NCBI RefSeq assembly: GCF_017948485.1
Contig: NZ_JAFFSX010000003.1
Location: forward strand, 434,001-498,000
Length of the DNA stretch: 64,000 bases
Source of the DNA: Streptomyces sp. GESEQ-35
GTDB taxonomy: Bacteria; Actinomycetota; Actinomycetes; Streptomycetales; Streptomycetaceae
Reading direction: 5' to 3'
In this document: positions 15,262 to 25,502 of the stretch, one piece after another
Numbering within the stretch: position 1 is the stretch's first letter
Layout of the letters: each line of letters starts with the position of its first letter
The notes under the pieces: generated by a model
Database searches by the model: none
Seen by the model: the letters and a program-made list of their open reading frames with translations, nothing else
What the model was told of the DNA's origin: nothing
Position numbers and translations under genes: made by a program

Positions 15262-16833
15262 ATGTACCCGGAGCCGACGGGCGAGGTGCGCATGAGTCTG
15301 TCACTGCGCTTCGCCGCCGGATCGCACAAAGGCATGATCCGGGAGGGCAACGAGGACTCCGGATACGCCGGACCCCGCCTGCTCGCCATCGCCGACGGCA
15401 TGGGCGGCGCCGCGGCCGGCGAGGTCGCCTCTTCCGAGGCGATCTCCACGATCGTCGCGCTCGACGACGACGTCCCCGGCTCCGACATCCTCACCTCCCT
15501 CGGCACCGCCGTACAGCGGGCCAACGACCAGTTGCGCGCGATGGTCGAGGAGGACCCCCAGCTCGAGGGCATGGGCACCACGCTGACCGCCCTGCTGTGG
15601 ACCGGCCAGCGGCTCGGTCTCGTGCATGTCGGCGACTCGCGCGCGTACCTGCTCCGCGACGGCGTCCTCACCCAGATCACGCAGGACCACACCTGGGTGC
15701 AGCGGCTGGTCGATGAGGGACGTATCACAGAGGAAGAGGCGACCACGCACCCGCAGCGGTCGCTCCTCATGCGCGCGCTCGGCAGTGGCGACCACGTCGA
15801 GCCCGACCTCTCCATCCGCGAAGTCCGCGCCGGCGACCGCTACTTGATCTGCTCCGACGGCCTGTCCGGCGTCGTCTCCCACCAGACGCTCGAGGACACC
15901 CTCGCCAGCTACCAGGGCCCGCAGGAGACCGTGCAGGAGCTGATCCAGCTCGCGCTGCGCGGCGGCGGCCCCGACAACATCACGGTCATCATCGCCGACG
16001 TCCTCGACCTGGACACCGGCGACACCCTCGCCGGGCAGCTGTCCGACACACCGGTCGTGGTCGGCGCGGTCGCCGAGAACCAGCTCCAGCTCCACGACAA
16101 CGGCATCATGCAGACCCCGGCAGGACGCGCCTCCGGGCTCGGCCGCCAGGTCCCCGGACAGGGCGGCGGCGGCGAGTTCGGCCCGCCCGGCTCCGGCGAC
16201 ACCACCGGCTACGTCCCCGAGGGCAGCTTCGGGGACTACACCGACGACGACTTCGTGAAACCGCGCAGGCGCGGAAAGTGGCTGAAAAGATCCTTCTACG
16301 GCGTCCTGGCGCTGGCCGTCATCGGCGGCGGCCTCTACGGCGGCTGGCGCTGGACGCAGACGCAGTACTACGTCGGCGTCAACGACGAACATGTCGCGCT
16401 GTACCGGGGCATCAGCCAGGACCTGGCCTGGGTGTCGCTGTCGGACGTGTCCAAGGACCACCCCGAGATCGAACTCAAGTACCTGCCGCCGTACCAGCAG
16501 AAGCTGGTCGAGGGCACCATCGCCGAGGGCGATCTGACGCAGGCCCAGAAGAAGATCGACGAACTGGCCCTTCAGGCCTCCGCGTGCAAGAAGCGGTCCG
16601 AGCAGCAGGCGGCCGAGAGCACGAACAACTCCAAGACCGGCGAGGGCGAGGCCGGAGGCACCACGGGAACCACCCGTTCCTCCTTCACGTCCAAGGCGAC
16701 ACCGACACCCACCAATCCGTCGGGGTCGGCGGCTCCGAATCCATCCACGTCCCCGACCGCACCCACACCCACGCCCGGCCCGACTCTCTCGGAGGAAGAG
16801 CAGAAGGTCGTCTCGCAGTGCGGTACGCAGTAG
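15262..16833 (+). CDS. pstP: PP2C-family Ser/Thr phosphatase PstP
   Basis: About 523 aa from the ATG at 15262 (MYPEPTGEVRMSLSLRF). GTG at 15256, with GGAGG at 15242, and ATG at 15292 are alternatives. The N-terminal PP2C domain (to about 250) has EDSGYAGPRLLAIADGMGG, GDSRAYLLRDG, SDGLSGVV and GGPDNIT, the metal-binding aspartates. A linker, one transmembrane helix (SFYGVLALAVIGGGLYGGW, near 345) and an extracytoplasmic Thr/Pro-rich tail follow. It is the partner phosphatase of PknB in the same operon and dephosphorylates PknB, its substrates and FHA proteins. Confidence 0.93.
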   Translation: MYPEPTGEVRMSLSLRFAAGSHKGMIREGNEDSGYAGPRLLAIADGMGGAAAGEVASSEAISTIVALDDDVPGSDILTSLGTAVQRANDQLRAMVEEDPQLEGMGTTLTALLWTGQRLGLVHVGDSRAYLLRDGVLTQITQDHTWVQRLVDEGRITEEEATTHPQRSLLMRALGSGDHVEPDLSIREVRAGDRYLICSDGLSGVVSHQTLEDTLASYQGPQETVQELIQLALRGGGPDNITVIIADVLDLDTGDTLAGQLSDTPVVVGAVAENQLQLHDNGIMQTPAGRASGLGRQVPGQGGGGEFGPPGSGDTTGYVPEGSFGDYTDDDFVKPRRRGKWLKRSFYGVLALAVIGGGLYGGWRWTQTQYYVGVNDEHVALYRGISQDLAWVSLSDVSKDHPEIELKYLPPYQQKLVEGTIAEGDLTQAQKKIDELALQASACKKRSEQQAAESTNNSKTGEGEAGGTTGTTRSSFTSKATPTPTNPSGSAAPNPSTSPTAPTPTPGPTLSEEEQKVVSQCGTQ

Positions 16834-16860
16834 GCAAGCCGTGAGAGGCCCCGTCACACG

Positions 16861-18300
16861 ATGAGCAGTTCTACCAACACGTCGACGCACCACACGTCCA
16901 CGATCGGCTCGATCGGCACCCCGAGCCGGCGCAACACCGAGCTCGCCCTGCTGGTGTTCGCCGTCCTCATCCCGGTCTTCGCCTACGCCAACGTCGGCCT
17001 CGCCATCAACGACGAGATCCCGGCCGGCCTGCTCAGCTACGGCCTGGGCCTCGGCCTCCTGGCCGGCGTCGCCCATCTCGTCGTACGCAAGTTCGCGCCG
17101 TACGCGGACCCGCTGCTGCTGCCGCTGGCAACCCTGCTGAACGGACTCGGACTTGTCGCCATCTGGCGGCTGGACCAGTCCGCACTGCTGCGGGAGATCG
17201 GCGTGGCCGGCGGCAAGGCGACCAACCAGCTGCTGTACACGGCCATGGGCATCGCGCTGTTCGCCGTCGTGATGATCTTCCTCAAGGACCACCGGGTCCT
17301 TCAGCGCTACACCTACATCTCCATGGTCGGCGCGCTGATCCTGCTGCTCCTGCCGCTCGTCCCGGGCCTCGGCGCCGAACTCACCTACGGCGCCAAGATC
17401 TGGATCCAGGTCGGCAGCTTCACCATCCAGCCCGGTGAGTTCGCCAAGATCGTGCTGGCGGTCTTCTTCGCCGGCTACCTGATGGTCAAGCGCGACGCGC
17501 TCGCCCTCGCCAGCCGCCGCTTCATGGGCCTGTACCTGCCGCGCGGCCGCGACCTCGGCCCGATCCTCGTCGTCTGGGCGATGTCGATCCTGATCCTGGT
17601 CTTCGAGACCGACCTCGGTACGTCGCTGCTGTTCTTCGGAATGTTCGTCATCATGCTGTACGTCGCCACCGAGCGGACCAGCTGGATCGTCTTCGGTCTG
17701 ATGATGTCCGCGGTCGGCGCCGTCGGCGTGGCCAGCTTCGAACCGCACGTCCAGCAGCGCGTCGACGCCTGGCTCGACCCGATGCGTGAGTACACGCTCA
17801 GCCAGGAAGGCGTCTACGGCCACTCCGAGCAGGCCATGCAGGCGCTGTGGGCGTTCGGCTCCGGCGGCACCCTCGGCACCGGCTGGGGCCAGGGCCACTC
17901 CGAGCTCATCCGGTTCGCCGCCAACTCCGACTTCATCCTCGCCACCTTCGGCGAGGAGCTGGGCCTGGCCGGCGTCATGGCGCTGCTGCTGCTGTACGGC
18001 CTGATCGTGGAGCGGGGCGTGCGCACCGCCCTCGCCGCCCGCGACCCGTTCGGCAAGCTGCTCGCCATCGGCCTCTCCGGCGCCTTCGCGCTCCAGGTCT
18101 TCGTCGTCGCCGGCGGCGTCATGGGCCTGATCCCGCTGACCGGTATGACGATGCCGTTCCTGGCGTACGGCGGTTCCTCCGTCATCGCCAACTGGGCGCT
18201 CATCGGCATCCTGATCAGAATCAGCGACACCGCCCGCCGTCCCGCCCCGGCCCCCGCACCCAACCCCGACGCCGAGATGACCCAGGTGGTCCGCCCGTGA
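16861..18300 (+). CDS. rodA: SEDS-family glycosyltransferase (FtsW/RodA/SpoVE)
   Basis: 479 aa with about ten hydrophobic helices. Family signatures include PGEFAKIVLAVFFAGYL, ETDLGTSLLFFGMFVIMLY and IPLTGMTMPFLAYGGSS. The protein polymerises lipid II glycan strands in the membrane and works with a class B PBP, here pbpA, whose GTG overlaps this stop codon. Pairing with pbpA and pknB matches the mycobacterial rodA-pbpA arrangement, so rodA rather than the division gene ftsW is the better name, although sequence alone does not settle it. Confidence 0.92.
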   Translation: MSSSTNTSTHHTSTIGSIGTPSRRNTELALLVFAVLIPVFAYANVGLAINDEIPAGLLSYGLGLGLLAGVAHLVVRKFAPYADPLLLPLATLLNGLGLVAIWRLDQSALLREIGVAGGKATNQLLYTAMGIALFAVVMIFLKDHRVLQRYTYISMVGALILLLLPLVPGLGAELTYGAKIWIQVGSFTIQPGEFAKIVLAVFFAGYLMVKRDALALASRRFMGLYLPRGRDLGPILVVWAMSILILVFETDLGTSLLFFGMFVIMLYVATERTSWIVFGLMMSAVGAVGVASFEPHVQQRVDAWLDPMREYTLSQEGVYGHSEQAMQALWAFGSGGTLGTGWGQGHSELIRFAANSDFILATFGEELGLAGVMALLLLYGLIVERGVRTALAARDPFGKLLAIGLSGAFALQVFVVAGGVMGLIPLTGMTMPFLAYGGSSVIANWALIGILIRISDTARRPAPAPAPNPDAEMTQVVRP

Positions 18301-19769
18301 ACAAGCCCCTGCGCCGGATCGCGATCTTCTGCGGACTGCTGGTCCTCACCTTGCTCATCCGGGACAACTGGCTTCAGTACGCCCAGGCCGACAGCCTGAA
18401 GGAAGACCCCAAGAACCGCCGAGTCGCCATCGCCCGGTACGCCACCCCGCGCGGCGACATCATCGTCGACGGCAACCCGATCACCGGGTACAAGGAGACC
18501 TCGGGCGACTTCAAGTACAAGCGCACGTACAAGAACGGCGCGATGTGGGCGCCCGTCACCGGCTTCGTCTCTCAGGCCTACGGCGCCAACCAGCTGGAGT
18601 CCATCGAGGACGGCATCCTCACCGGCAACGACGACCGGCTCTTCTTCCGCAACACCCTCGACATGATCACCGGCAAGGCGAAGGAGGGCGGCAATGTCGT
18701 CACCACCCTCAACGCCGCCGCGCAGAAGGCCGCGTACGACGGCCTGAAGGCCCAGGGCGGCAAGGGCGCCGTCGCCGCCATCGAGCCGTCCACCGGCAAG
18801 ATCCTGGCGCTGGCCTCCTTCCCGTCGTACGACCCCTCCACGATCGCCGGCGGCAGCACCTCGGACGAAGACGCCTGGAAGAAGCTCCAGAAGAAGGACA
18901 ACGACGACGACCCGATGCTCAACCGGGCGCTGCGCGAGGTCTACCCGCCGGGCTCCACCTTCAAGGTCGTCACCGCGGCCGCCGCGCTGGAGAACGGCCT
19001 GTACACGGACGCGGACTCACCGACCAAGTCGCCGCTGCCGTGGACCATGCCGGAAACCACGACCGAGCTGAAGAACGAGGGCAACATCCCCTGCAAGAAC
19101 GCCACCCTGCGGGAGGCGCTGCGGGTGTCCTGCAACACCGTCTTCGGCAAGGTCGGATCCGACCTCGGCAACGAGAAGATGCTGGAAGAGGCCAAGAAGT
19201 TCGGCTTCACCGAGGAGCAGTTCACGCCGACCCGCTCCAGCGCTTCGGTCTTCTCCGGCGACATGAACCCCTCGCAGACCGCGCTGTCCTCCATCGGCCA
19301 GTTCAACACCGCCGCGAGCCCGCTCCAGATGGCCATGGTCGCCTCGGCCGTCGCCAACAACGGCACCCTGATGAAGCCGTACATGGTCGACGAGCTCCAG
19401 ACGCACAACCTCGACGCCATCGAGAAGACGACCCCCGAGGAGATGAGCAAGCCGCTGTCGGCGAAGAACGCGCAGATCCTCCAGTCGATGATGGAGACCG
19501 TCGTCGCCGACGGCACCGGCCAGAACGCGAAGATCGACGGCGTCACCGTGGGCGGCAAGACCGGTACCGCCCAGCACGGCGTCGACAACAGCGAGAACCC
19601 GTACGCCTGGTTCCTCTCCTACGCCAAGACCGACGACGGCAGCGCGCCCGTCGCCGTCGCCGTGGTCATCGAAGACGAGAACGCCGTCCGTGACGACATC
19701 TCCGGCGGCGGCCTCGCGGCACCCATCGCGAAGAGCGTGATGGAGGCGGTCATCAACAGCAAGAAGTGA
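18297..19769 (+). CDS. pbpA: Class B penicillin-binding protein PbpA
   Basis: 490 aa from the GTG at 18297, overlapping the SEDS stop by 4 bp (translational coupling). The N-terminal signal anchor is IAIFCGLLVLTLLIRDNW. The transpeptidase motifs are all present: STFK (in YPPGSTFKVV), SCN (RVSCNTVFGK) and KTGT (GGKTGTAQHG). It crosslinks peptidoglycan with the SEDS polymerase just upstream. Mycobacterial PbpA is a PknB-pathway protein, which agrees with pknB as the next gene. Confidence 0.95.
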   Translation: MNKPLRRIAIFCGLLVLTLLIRDNWLQYAQADSLKEDPKNRRVAIARYATPRGDIIVDGNPITGYKETSGDFKYKRTYKNGAMWAPVTGFVSQAYGANQLESIEDGILTGNDDRLFFRNTLDMITGKAKEGGNVVTTLNAAAQKAAYDGLKAQGGKGAVAAIEPSTGKILALASFPSYDPSTIAGGSTSDEDAWKKLQKKDNDDDPMLNRALREVYPPGSTFKVVTAAAALENGLYTDADSPTKSPLPWTMPETTTELKNEGNIPCKNATLREALRVSCNTVFGKVGSDLGNEKMLEEAKKFGFTEEQFTPTRSSASVFSGDMNPSQTALSSIGQFNTAASPLQMAMVASAVANNGTLMKPYMVDELQTHNLDAIEKTTPEEMSKPLSAKNAQILQSMMETVVADGTGQNAKIDGVTVGGKTGTAQHGVDNSENPYAWFLSYAKTDDGSAPVAVAVVIEDENAVRDDISGGGLAAPIAKSVMEAVINSKK

Positions 19770-19806
19770 GAACCCCGTCACGTCGTCTTCACATCGCCGC
19801 ACGTTG

Positions 19807-19825
19807 CGATACCGGTCCTGTATCG
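19807..19825. promoter_or_regulatory. Inverted repeat upstream of pknB
   Basis: CGATAC-7-GTATCG in the 173-bp gap between pbpA and pknB. It could be a regulatory site or the base of a small leader hairpin. Weak evidence. Confidence 0.25.
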
Positions 19826-19942
19826 GCTGACGGGCTTGGCCAGGTCATACAAAGCGAGCCGGGTACGGTAGGCCCGGACGGCAGCCTCCGAGCCGCACAT
19901 CAGTGCGGGTCGGGACCGACGGAGAGGGCTGGTAGGTAGCTT

Positions 19943-21943
<2,001 letters not shown>

Positions 21944-21979
21944 GGAAGCGACCCGCACGGAGGACTGCTTCCCCGGCAC

Positions 21980-22028
21980 GCATGGCTGAGCCCCGGTTCC
22001 CTGCTCAGGGACCGGGGCTCAGCCATGC
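21980..22028 (+). terminator. Terminator of the fhaA-pknB operon
   Basis: An 18-bp perfect stem (GCATGGCTGAGCCCCGGT with 22011-22028) and 13-nt loop, 37 bp after the pknB stop, with no T-run. Confidence 0.85.
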
Positions 22029-22099
22029 CCGAGGACGAGTGACGGCCACCACATCCGGGCCTCATGGGCATGGCTTACTGATCAGTTAATATGCGTCAT

Positions 22100-22118
22100 G
22101 ATCGCGTTGAACGCGATC
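22100..22118. promoter_or_regulatory. Inverted repeat before the small secreted protein gene
   Basis: GATCGCGTT-G-AACGCGATC, perfect 9+9 bp with a 1-bp centre, ends 7 bp before the ATG at 22126. It occupies the place of a Shine-Dalgarno, so it could be an operator or an RNA hairpin hiding the start. Confidence 0.45.
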
Positions 22119-22125
22119 TGAACAT

Positions 22126-22518
22126 ATGGGGGTAATCATCAAGAAGCGAATCATGGCCGTCCTCGGGGCTGCCTGTGCCTTGACCGTCCTTACGGCGGGA
22201 ACGGCGAGTGCCGGGACCAACAGCGGCTTCGTCTACACGACGGACTGGGATCCCGGTGGCAAGGGGGCCTTCGGTCATGACGGGGACTGCCTGACCGTCT
22301 ACGACGACCAGAGTGACGGCTACGCCGTCGAGATCCACCTCTTCCGGATGAGCGACTACAGGACGATCGCCGAACTGAGGACGACGCAGCCCGCCCAGTC
22401 GCACGAGTACAAGTGCTTCGGGAGCCAGGTGCCCGAGAACACCAAGGTCGGCGTGCGCGTCTCACTCATCAAGAGCGGCGACAAGTTCAGCGGTTTCAAG
22501 TACGACCTCACCACCTGA
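22126..22518 (+). CDS. Small secreted protein of unknown function
   Basis: 130 aa. A clear Sec signal peptide: KKR near the N-terminus, hydrophobic MAVLGAACALTVLTAG, and a cleavage site after ASA (residue 29). The mature part of about 100 residues has two Cys (in DGDCLTVYDD and YKCFGS) that could form a disulfide, and no recognised domain. No Shine-Dalgarno precedes the ATG; instead there is a 9+9 bp inverted repeat. It is an isolated gene, flanked by the pknB terminator and a convergent terminator, which looks like an insertion between the kinase operon and the sortases. Confidence 0.75.
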   Translation: MGVIIKKRIMAVLGAACALTVLTAGTASAGTNSGFVYTTDWDPGGKGAFGHDGDCLTVYDDQSDGYAVEIHLFRMSDYRTIAELRTTQPAQSHEYKCFGSQVPENTKVGVRVSLIKSGDKFSGFKYDLTT

Positions 22519-22540
22519 GCCGTCGGCGGTAGCGACAAAG

Positions 22541-22583
22541 CGAAGAGGACTTGCCCGCGCGACCTGCGGGCAAGTCCTCTTCG
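22541..22583. terminator. Bidirectional terminator between secreted protein and sortase genes
   Basis: CGAAGAGGACTTGCCCGC pairs perfectly with 22566-22583 (18 bp, 7-nt loop). The flanks GCGGTAGCG and CGCTACCGC also pair, lengthening the structure into the sortase stop codon at 22593. Confidence 0.85.
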
Positions 22584-22592
22584 GCTTGTCCG

Positions 22593-23354
22593 CTACCGCA
22601 GCTCCTCCGGCAGCGTCCGCTCCCCGTCCACCTTCTCCACCCGCTCCAACTCCCCCCACACCACGTACCGATACCGGGACGTGTACACCGGCGTGCACGT
22701 CGTCAGGGTGATGTACTTGCCGGCCTTGTTCTTGCCGGATTCCTTGGGGACGGGGCCGAGGACCTTGACGTTGTACTTCGAGGTCTCGGGAAGGACGGCG
22801 TAGACCTTGTAGACGTACCACTTGTCCTTGGTCTCGAAGACGATCGGGTCGCCCTTCTCGATCTTGTCGATCTTGTGGAACTTGGCGCCGTGGCCGTCGC
22901 GGTGCGCGGCGAGGCTGAAGTTGCCGTTCTTGCCGCTGGTCGGGAGCGCGGACTTGACGGGGTCGGTGTAGTAGCCGGCGACACCGTCGTTGAGGATCTT
23001 CGACGAGGTGCCCTTCTCGACCAGGATCTCGCCCTTGCTCATCGCGGGGACGTGCAGGAAGCCGATGCCGTTCTTGCTGTCGAACGTGGCGGGGCGGGAG
23101 TCGTCCTGAGCCCAGGTGTCACGGACCTTGTCGGCCTGCTTGCCGGCCTCCCGGTCCGCGACGACGTTCGTCCACCACAGCGAGTAGACGACGAACAGGC
23201 CGAGCACCAGGCCCGCCGTGATGAGGAGTTCGCCGAAGACACTGACCGCCATCGCGATCCGCCCGGGGCCGCGGCGGCGCGGCGCGGACGCCGATCCGGG
23301 CGCGTGGGTGCGCTCTGCGTGCTCGGTGTCGTCAGTGGTCGCTGCCACGTTCAT
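22593..23354 (-). CDS. Class E sortase
   Basis: 253 aa. Cytoplasmic N-terminus, a single membrane anchor (MAVSVFGELLITAGLVLGLF) and an extracellular sortase domain. Catalytic residues are visible: His in LAAHRDGHG, Cys in TLTTCTP and Arg in SRYRYVVWG. Class E sortases of streptomycetes recognise LAXTG and anchor long chaplins to peptidoglycan, supporting aerial hyphae. It starts 6 bp after the next sortase gene ends, so the two are co-transcribed. It corresponds to one of the SrtE1/SrtE2 pair. Confidence 0.92.
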   Translation of the reverse strand: MNVAATTDDTEHAERTHAPGSASAPRRRGPGRIAMAVSVFGELLITAGLVLGLFVVYSLWWTNVVADREAGKQADKVRDTWAQDDSRPATFDSKNGIGFLHVPAMSKGEILVEKGTSSKILNDGVAGYYTDPVKSALPTSGKNGNFSLAAHRDGHGAKFHKIDKIEKGDPIVFETKDKWYVYKVYAVLPETSKYNVKVLGPVPKESGKNKAGKYITLTTCTPVYTSRYRYVVWGELERVEKVDGERTLPEELR

Positions 23355-23360
23355 CCGCCC

Positions 23361-24656
23361 TTACGAGACGAGCGCATCCGGCTTCCCCTTGCTGCGCGGC
23401 CGTTCCTCGACCATCTTGCCCCAGACGATCATCCGGTACTTACTGGTGAACTCCGGCGTACAGGTCGTCAGCGTGATGTAGCGGCCGGGACCGGTGAAAC
23501 CGCCGGCCTTGGGCACGGGATCGAGCACGCTCACATTGCTGGGCGAGGTCACCGGCAGGATCGACGCCATCTTGTAGACGTAGTACGTGTCCTGGGTCTC
23601 CACGACGATCGGATCGCCCGGCTGGAGCTTGTTGATGTACCGGAACGGCTCGCCATGCGTGTTGCGATGCCCCGCGAGCCCGAAGTTGCCGGTCTTCGCG
23701 CTGGGCATCGCCGTCTTCAGCTCGCCCTCGCCGTAATGGCCGACCATCCCCTTGTCGAGCACCTTCTTGTTGCTGATGCCCTCCGCTATCGGCACCACCA
23801 CGTCCAGCTTGGGGATGTACAGGAGGGCGAAACCCTGCCCCGGCTCGAAGGTCCCCGGGGCTCGCTTGCCGCTCGCCCAGTCCTGCTGGAGGTTGCTCGC
23901 CGCCTTCCCGGCCTGCGCGTGCGCCCGGACGTTCGTCCACCACAGCTGGTAGGTGACGAACAGCAGCATTAGCACACCGGTGGTGATGAACACCTCGCCG
24001 ATCGCCCGGCTGGCCACGACTCCGGCGCCCGGCTTGTTCGCGCGCGCCCGCCGACGGGCCTCCACACGCGACAGCGGCCGGTCGTCCTCCGCCTCGGCCG
24101 ACGGAGACTCCTCCCGTGCACCGCCATGCCGCCCGTGACGGCCCTTGGCGGCCTTTCTGCGGGCCGCTCGCCCACCCGGGGCGGGGTGGGGAGCGGACGC
24201 GGCGGAAGAGGCGCCAGAAGCCGATATGGACTCGCCGCCGGCCATGGGGGGCGGATCAGGTATCCGCAGGGCGACGGTCTCCTCGTCGGCGGGAGGCAGG
24301 AAGGACTCACCGCCGGACGGTATGGAGGGGTCGTCGACGGGGGGCTGATACGAGGGTGCGTACGGCTCCTGCGCGGCGTAGGCCTGCGTTTCCGCCACCC
24401 CGTACGCCTGCGTTCCCTGGCCGTACTCCTCCGGCACCGCTTGGCCGTAGGCCTCCGGCACTCCTTGGCCGTAGGCCTCTTGCATGCCTTGGCCGTACGG
24501 CTCCTGCACGCCTTGGCCGTACGTCCCCTGCGTCCCCTGCCAGTCCTCGAACGCACCCGGCGCCCCGTACGGCTGCTCGCCGTACGAGGTCCCCTGGTCG
24601 CCGGCGTTGCCGTAGGCGGCCGCGCCGGACTCGCGCTCGGGGCGCAGGGCGGTCAC
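23361..24656 (-). CDS. Class E sortase with long repetitive cytoplasmic N-terminus
   Basis: 431 aa from the GTG at 24656, which overlaps the amidotransferase stop. The first about 200 residues are low complexity, with tandem YGQG-x-x-E units (GVQEPYGQGMQEAYGQGVPE) and a Pro/Ser-rich and basic stretch. The membrane anchor is near 225-250 (AIGEVFITTGVLMLLFVTYQ). The catalytic domain has GLAGHRNTHG, TLTTCTPEF and SKYRMIVWG. It probably acts with the neighbouring sortase on the same LAXTG substrates. The repeat array is coded at about 24416-24525 and may vary between strains. Confidence 0.9.
   Translation of the reverse strand: MTALRPERESGAAAYGNAGDQGTSYGEQPYGAPGAFEDWQGTQGTYGQGVQEPYGQGMQEAYGQGVPEAYGQAVPEEYGQGTQAYGVAETQAYAAQEPYAPSYQPPVDDPSIPSGGESFLPPADEETVALRIPDPPPMAGGESISASGASSAASAPHPAPGGRAARRKAAKGRHGRHGGAREESPSAEAEDDRPLSRVEARRRARANKPGAGVVASRAIGEVFITTGVLMLLFVTYQLWWTNVRAHAQAGKAASNLQQDWASGKRAPGTFEPGQGFALLYIPKLDVVVPIAEGISNKKVLDKGMVGHYGEGELKTAMPSAKTGNFGLAGHRNTHGEPFRYINKLQPGDPIVVETQDTYYVYKMASILPVTSPSNVSVLDPVPKAGGFTGPGRYITLTTCTPEFTSKYRMIVWGKMVEERPRSKGKPDALVS
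24416..24525 (-). repeat. In-gene tandem repeat (sortase N-terminus)
   Basis: About four to five imperfect 24-nt units of the type CCTTGGCCGTAGGCCTCC plus six bases, encoding YGQG-x-x-E. The repeat preserves frame. Confidence 0.7.
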
Positions 24657-25291
24657 GCCGTGGCCCTGCCCACCACCGGGGCGAGCCCCGCCGACCTCGC
24701 CACGGCACCCTGGTCGCCACACTCCACCAGCCAGTTGGCCAGCATCCGGTGACCGTGCTCGGTCAGCACCGATTCGGGGTGGAACTGCACACCCTCGACC
24801 GGGAGTTCGCGGTGGCGCAGACCCATGATGATGCCGTCGTGCGTACGGGCCGTGACCTCCAGCTCGGCCGGGACCGTCCCCGGCTCCGCAGCCAGGGAGT
24901 GGTAGCGCGTCGCCGTGAAGGGCGTCGGCAGACCCGCGAAGACGCCCTCGCCCTGGTGCTCGACCAGCGAGGTCTTGCCGTGCAGCAGCTCGGGCGCACG
25001 ATCCACGACACCGCCGTACGCCACCTGCATCGACTGCATGCCCAGGCACACGCCGAAGACGGGCACCCCGGTGGCGGCGCAGTGCCGGACCATGTCCACA
25101 CAGACCCCGGCCTCCTCCGGTGTACCGGGGCCCGGTGACAGCAGCACTCCGTCGAAACCGTCCTGGGCGTGCGCCGTCGACACCTCGTCGTTGCGCAGCA
25201 CCTCGCACTCGGCGCCCAGCTGGTACAGGTACTGGACCAGGTTGAAGACGAAGCTGTCGTAGTTGTCGACGACGAGAATCCGCGCGCTCAC
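24653..25291 (-). CDS. pabA: Class I glutamine amidotransferase (TrpG/PabA)
   Basis: 212 aa from the GTG at 25291 (VSARILVVDNYDSFVFNLVQ), overlapping the upstream small gene's stop. Motifs: LSPGPGTPEEAG, the nucleophile Cys in GVCLGMQSMQ, and His/Glu in EGVQFHPESVLTEHG. It supplies ammonia from glutamine to anthranilate or aminodeoxychorismate synthase; the synthase partner is not in the window, so trpG versus pabA is undecided. It is embedded between sortase genes in a tightly overlapping minus-strand operon. Confidence 0.9.
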   Translation of the reverse strand: MSARILVVDNYDSFVFNLVQYLYQLGAECEVLRNDEVSTAHAQDGFDGVLLSPGPGTPEEAGVCVDMVRHCAATGVPVFGVCLGMQSMQVAYGGVVDRAPELLHGKTSLVEHQGEGVFAGLPTPFTATRYHSLAAEPGTVPAELEVTARTHDGIIMGLRHRELPVEGVQFHPESVLTEHGHRMLANWLVECGDQGAVARSAGLAPVVGRATA

Positions 25292-25449
25292 TGGTTGTCC
25301 ACCGTCACATCGTTGAAGGGAAGCAGCGGTTCGGCCCACGGGAAGACGTACTGGAAGAGGACGTAGACCATGGCAACGATGAGCATGAGCGAGAGCAGCG
25401 CCCTCACCCACGCGTTCCCCGGCAGATGCCGCCAGATCCAGCCGTACAT
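25288..25449 (-). CDS. Small membrane protein
   Basis: 53 aa, starting MYGWIWRHLPGNAWVRALL with GGAAGGGA upstream. One transmembrane helix (LLSLMLIVAMVYVLFQYVF) and a short tail ending PFNDVTVDNQ. Its stop overlaps the GTG of the amidotransferase gene. A short conserved gene at this locus in streptomycetes; function unknown. Confidence 0.8.
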   Translation of the reverse strand: MYGWIWRHLPGNAWVRALLSLMLIVAMVYVLFQYVFPWAEPLLPFNDVTVDNQ

Positions 25450-25502
25450 GCCGTCCCTTCCGTCGCACCACGGCACCAGACTCACGCCGTACCCGCACCA
25501 GA

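Noticed and set aside
15301..17898. An 865-codon minus-strand open frame over pstP and the SEDS gene
   Set aside because: Antisense shadow of two well-supported genes; biased composition (Glu/Gln/Arg/His) and no motifs.
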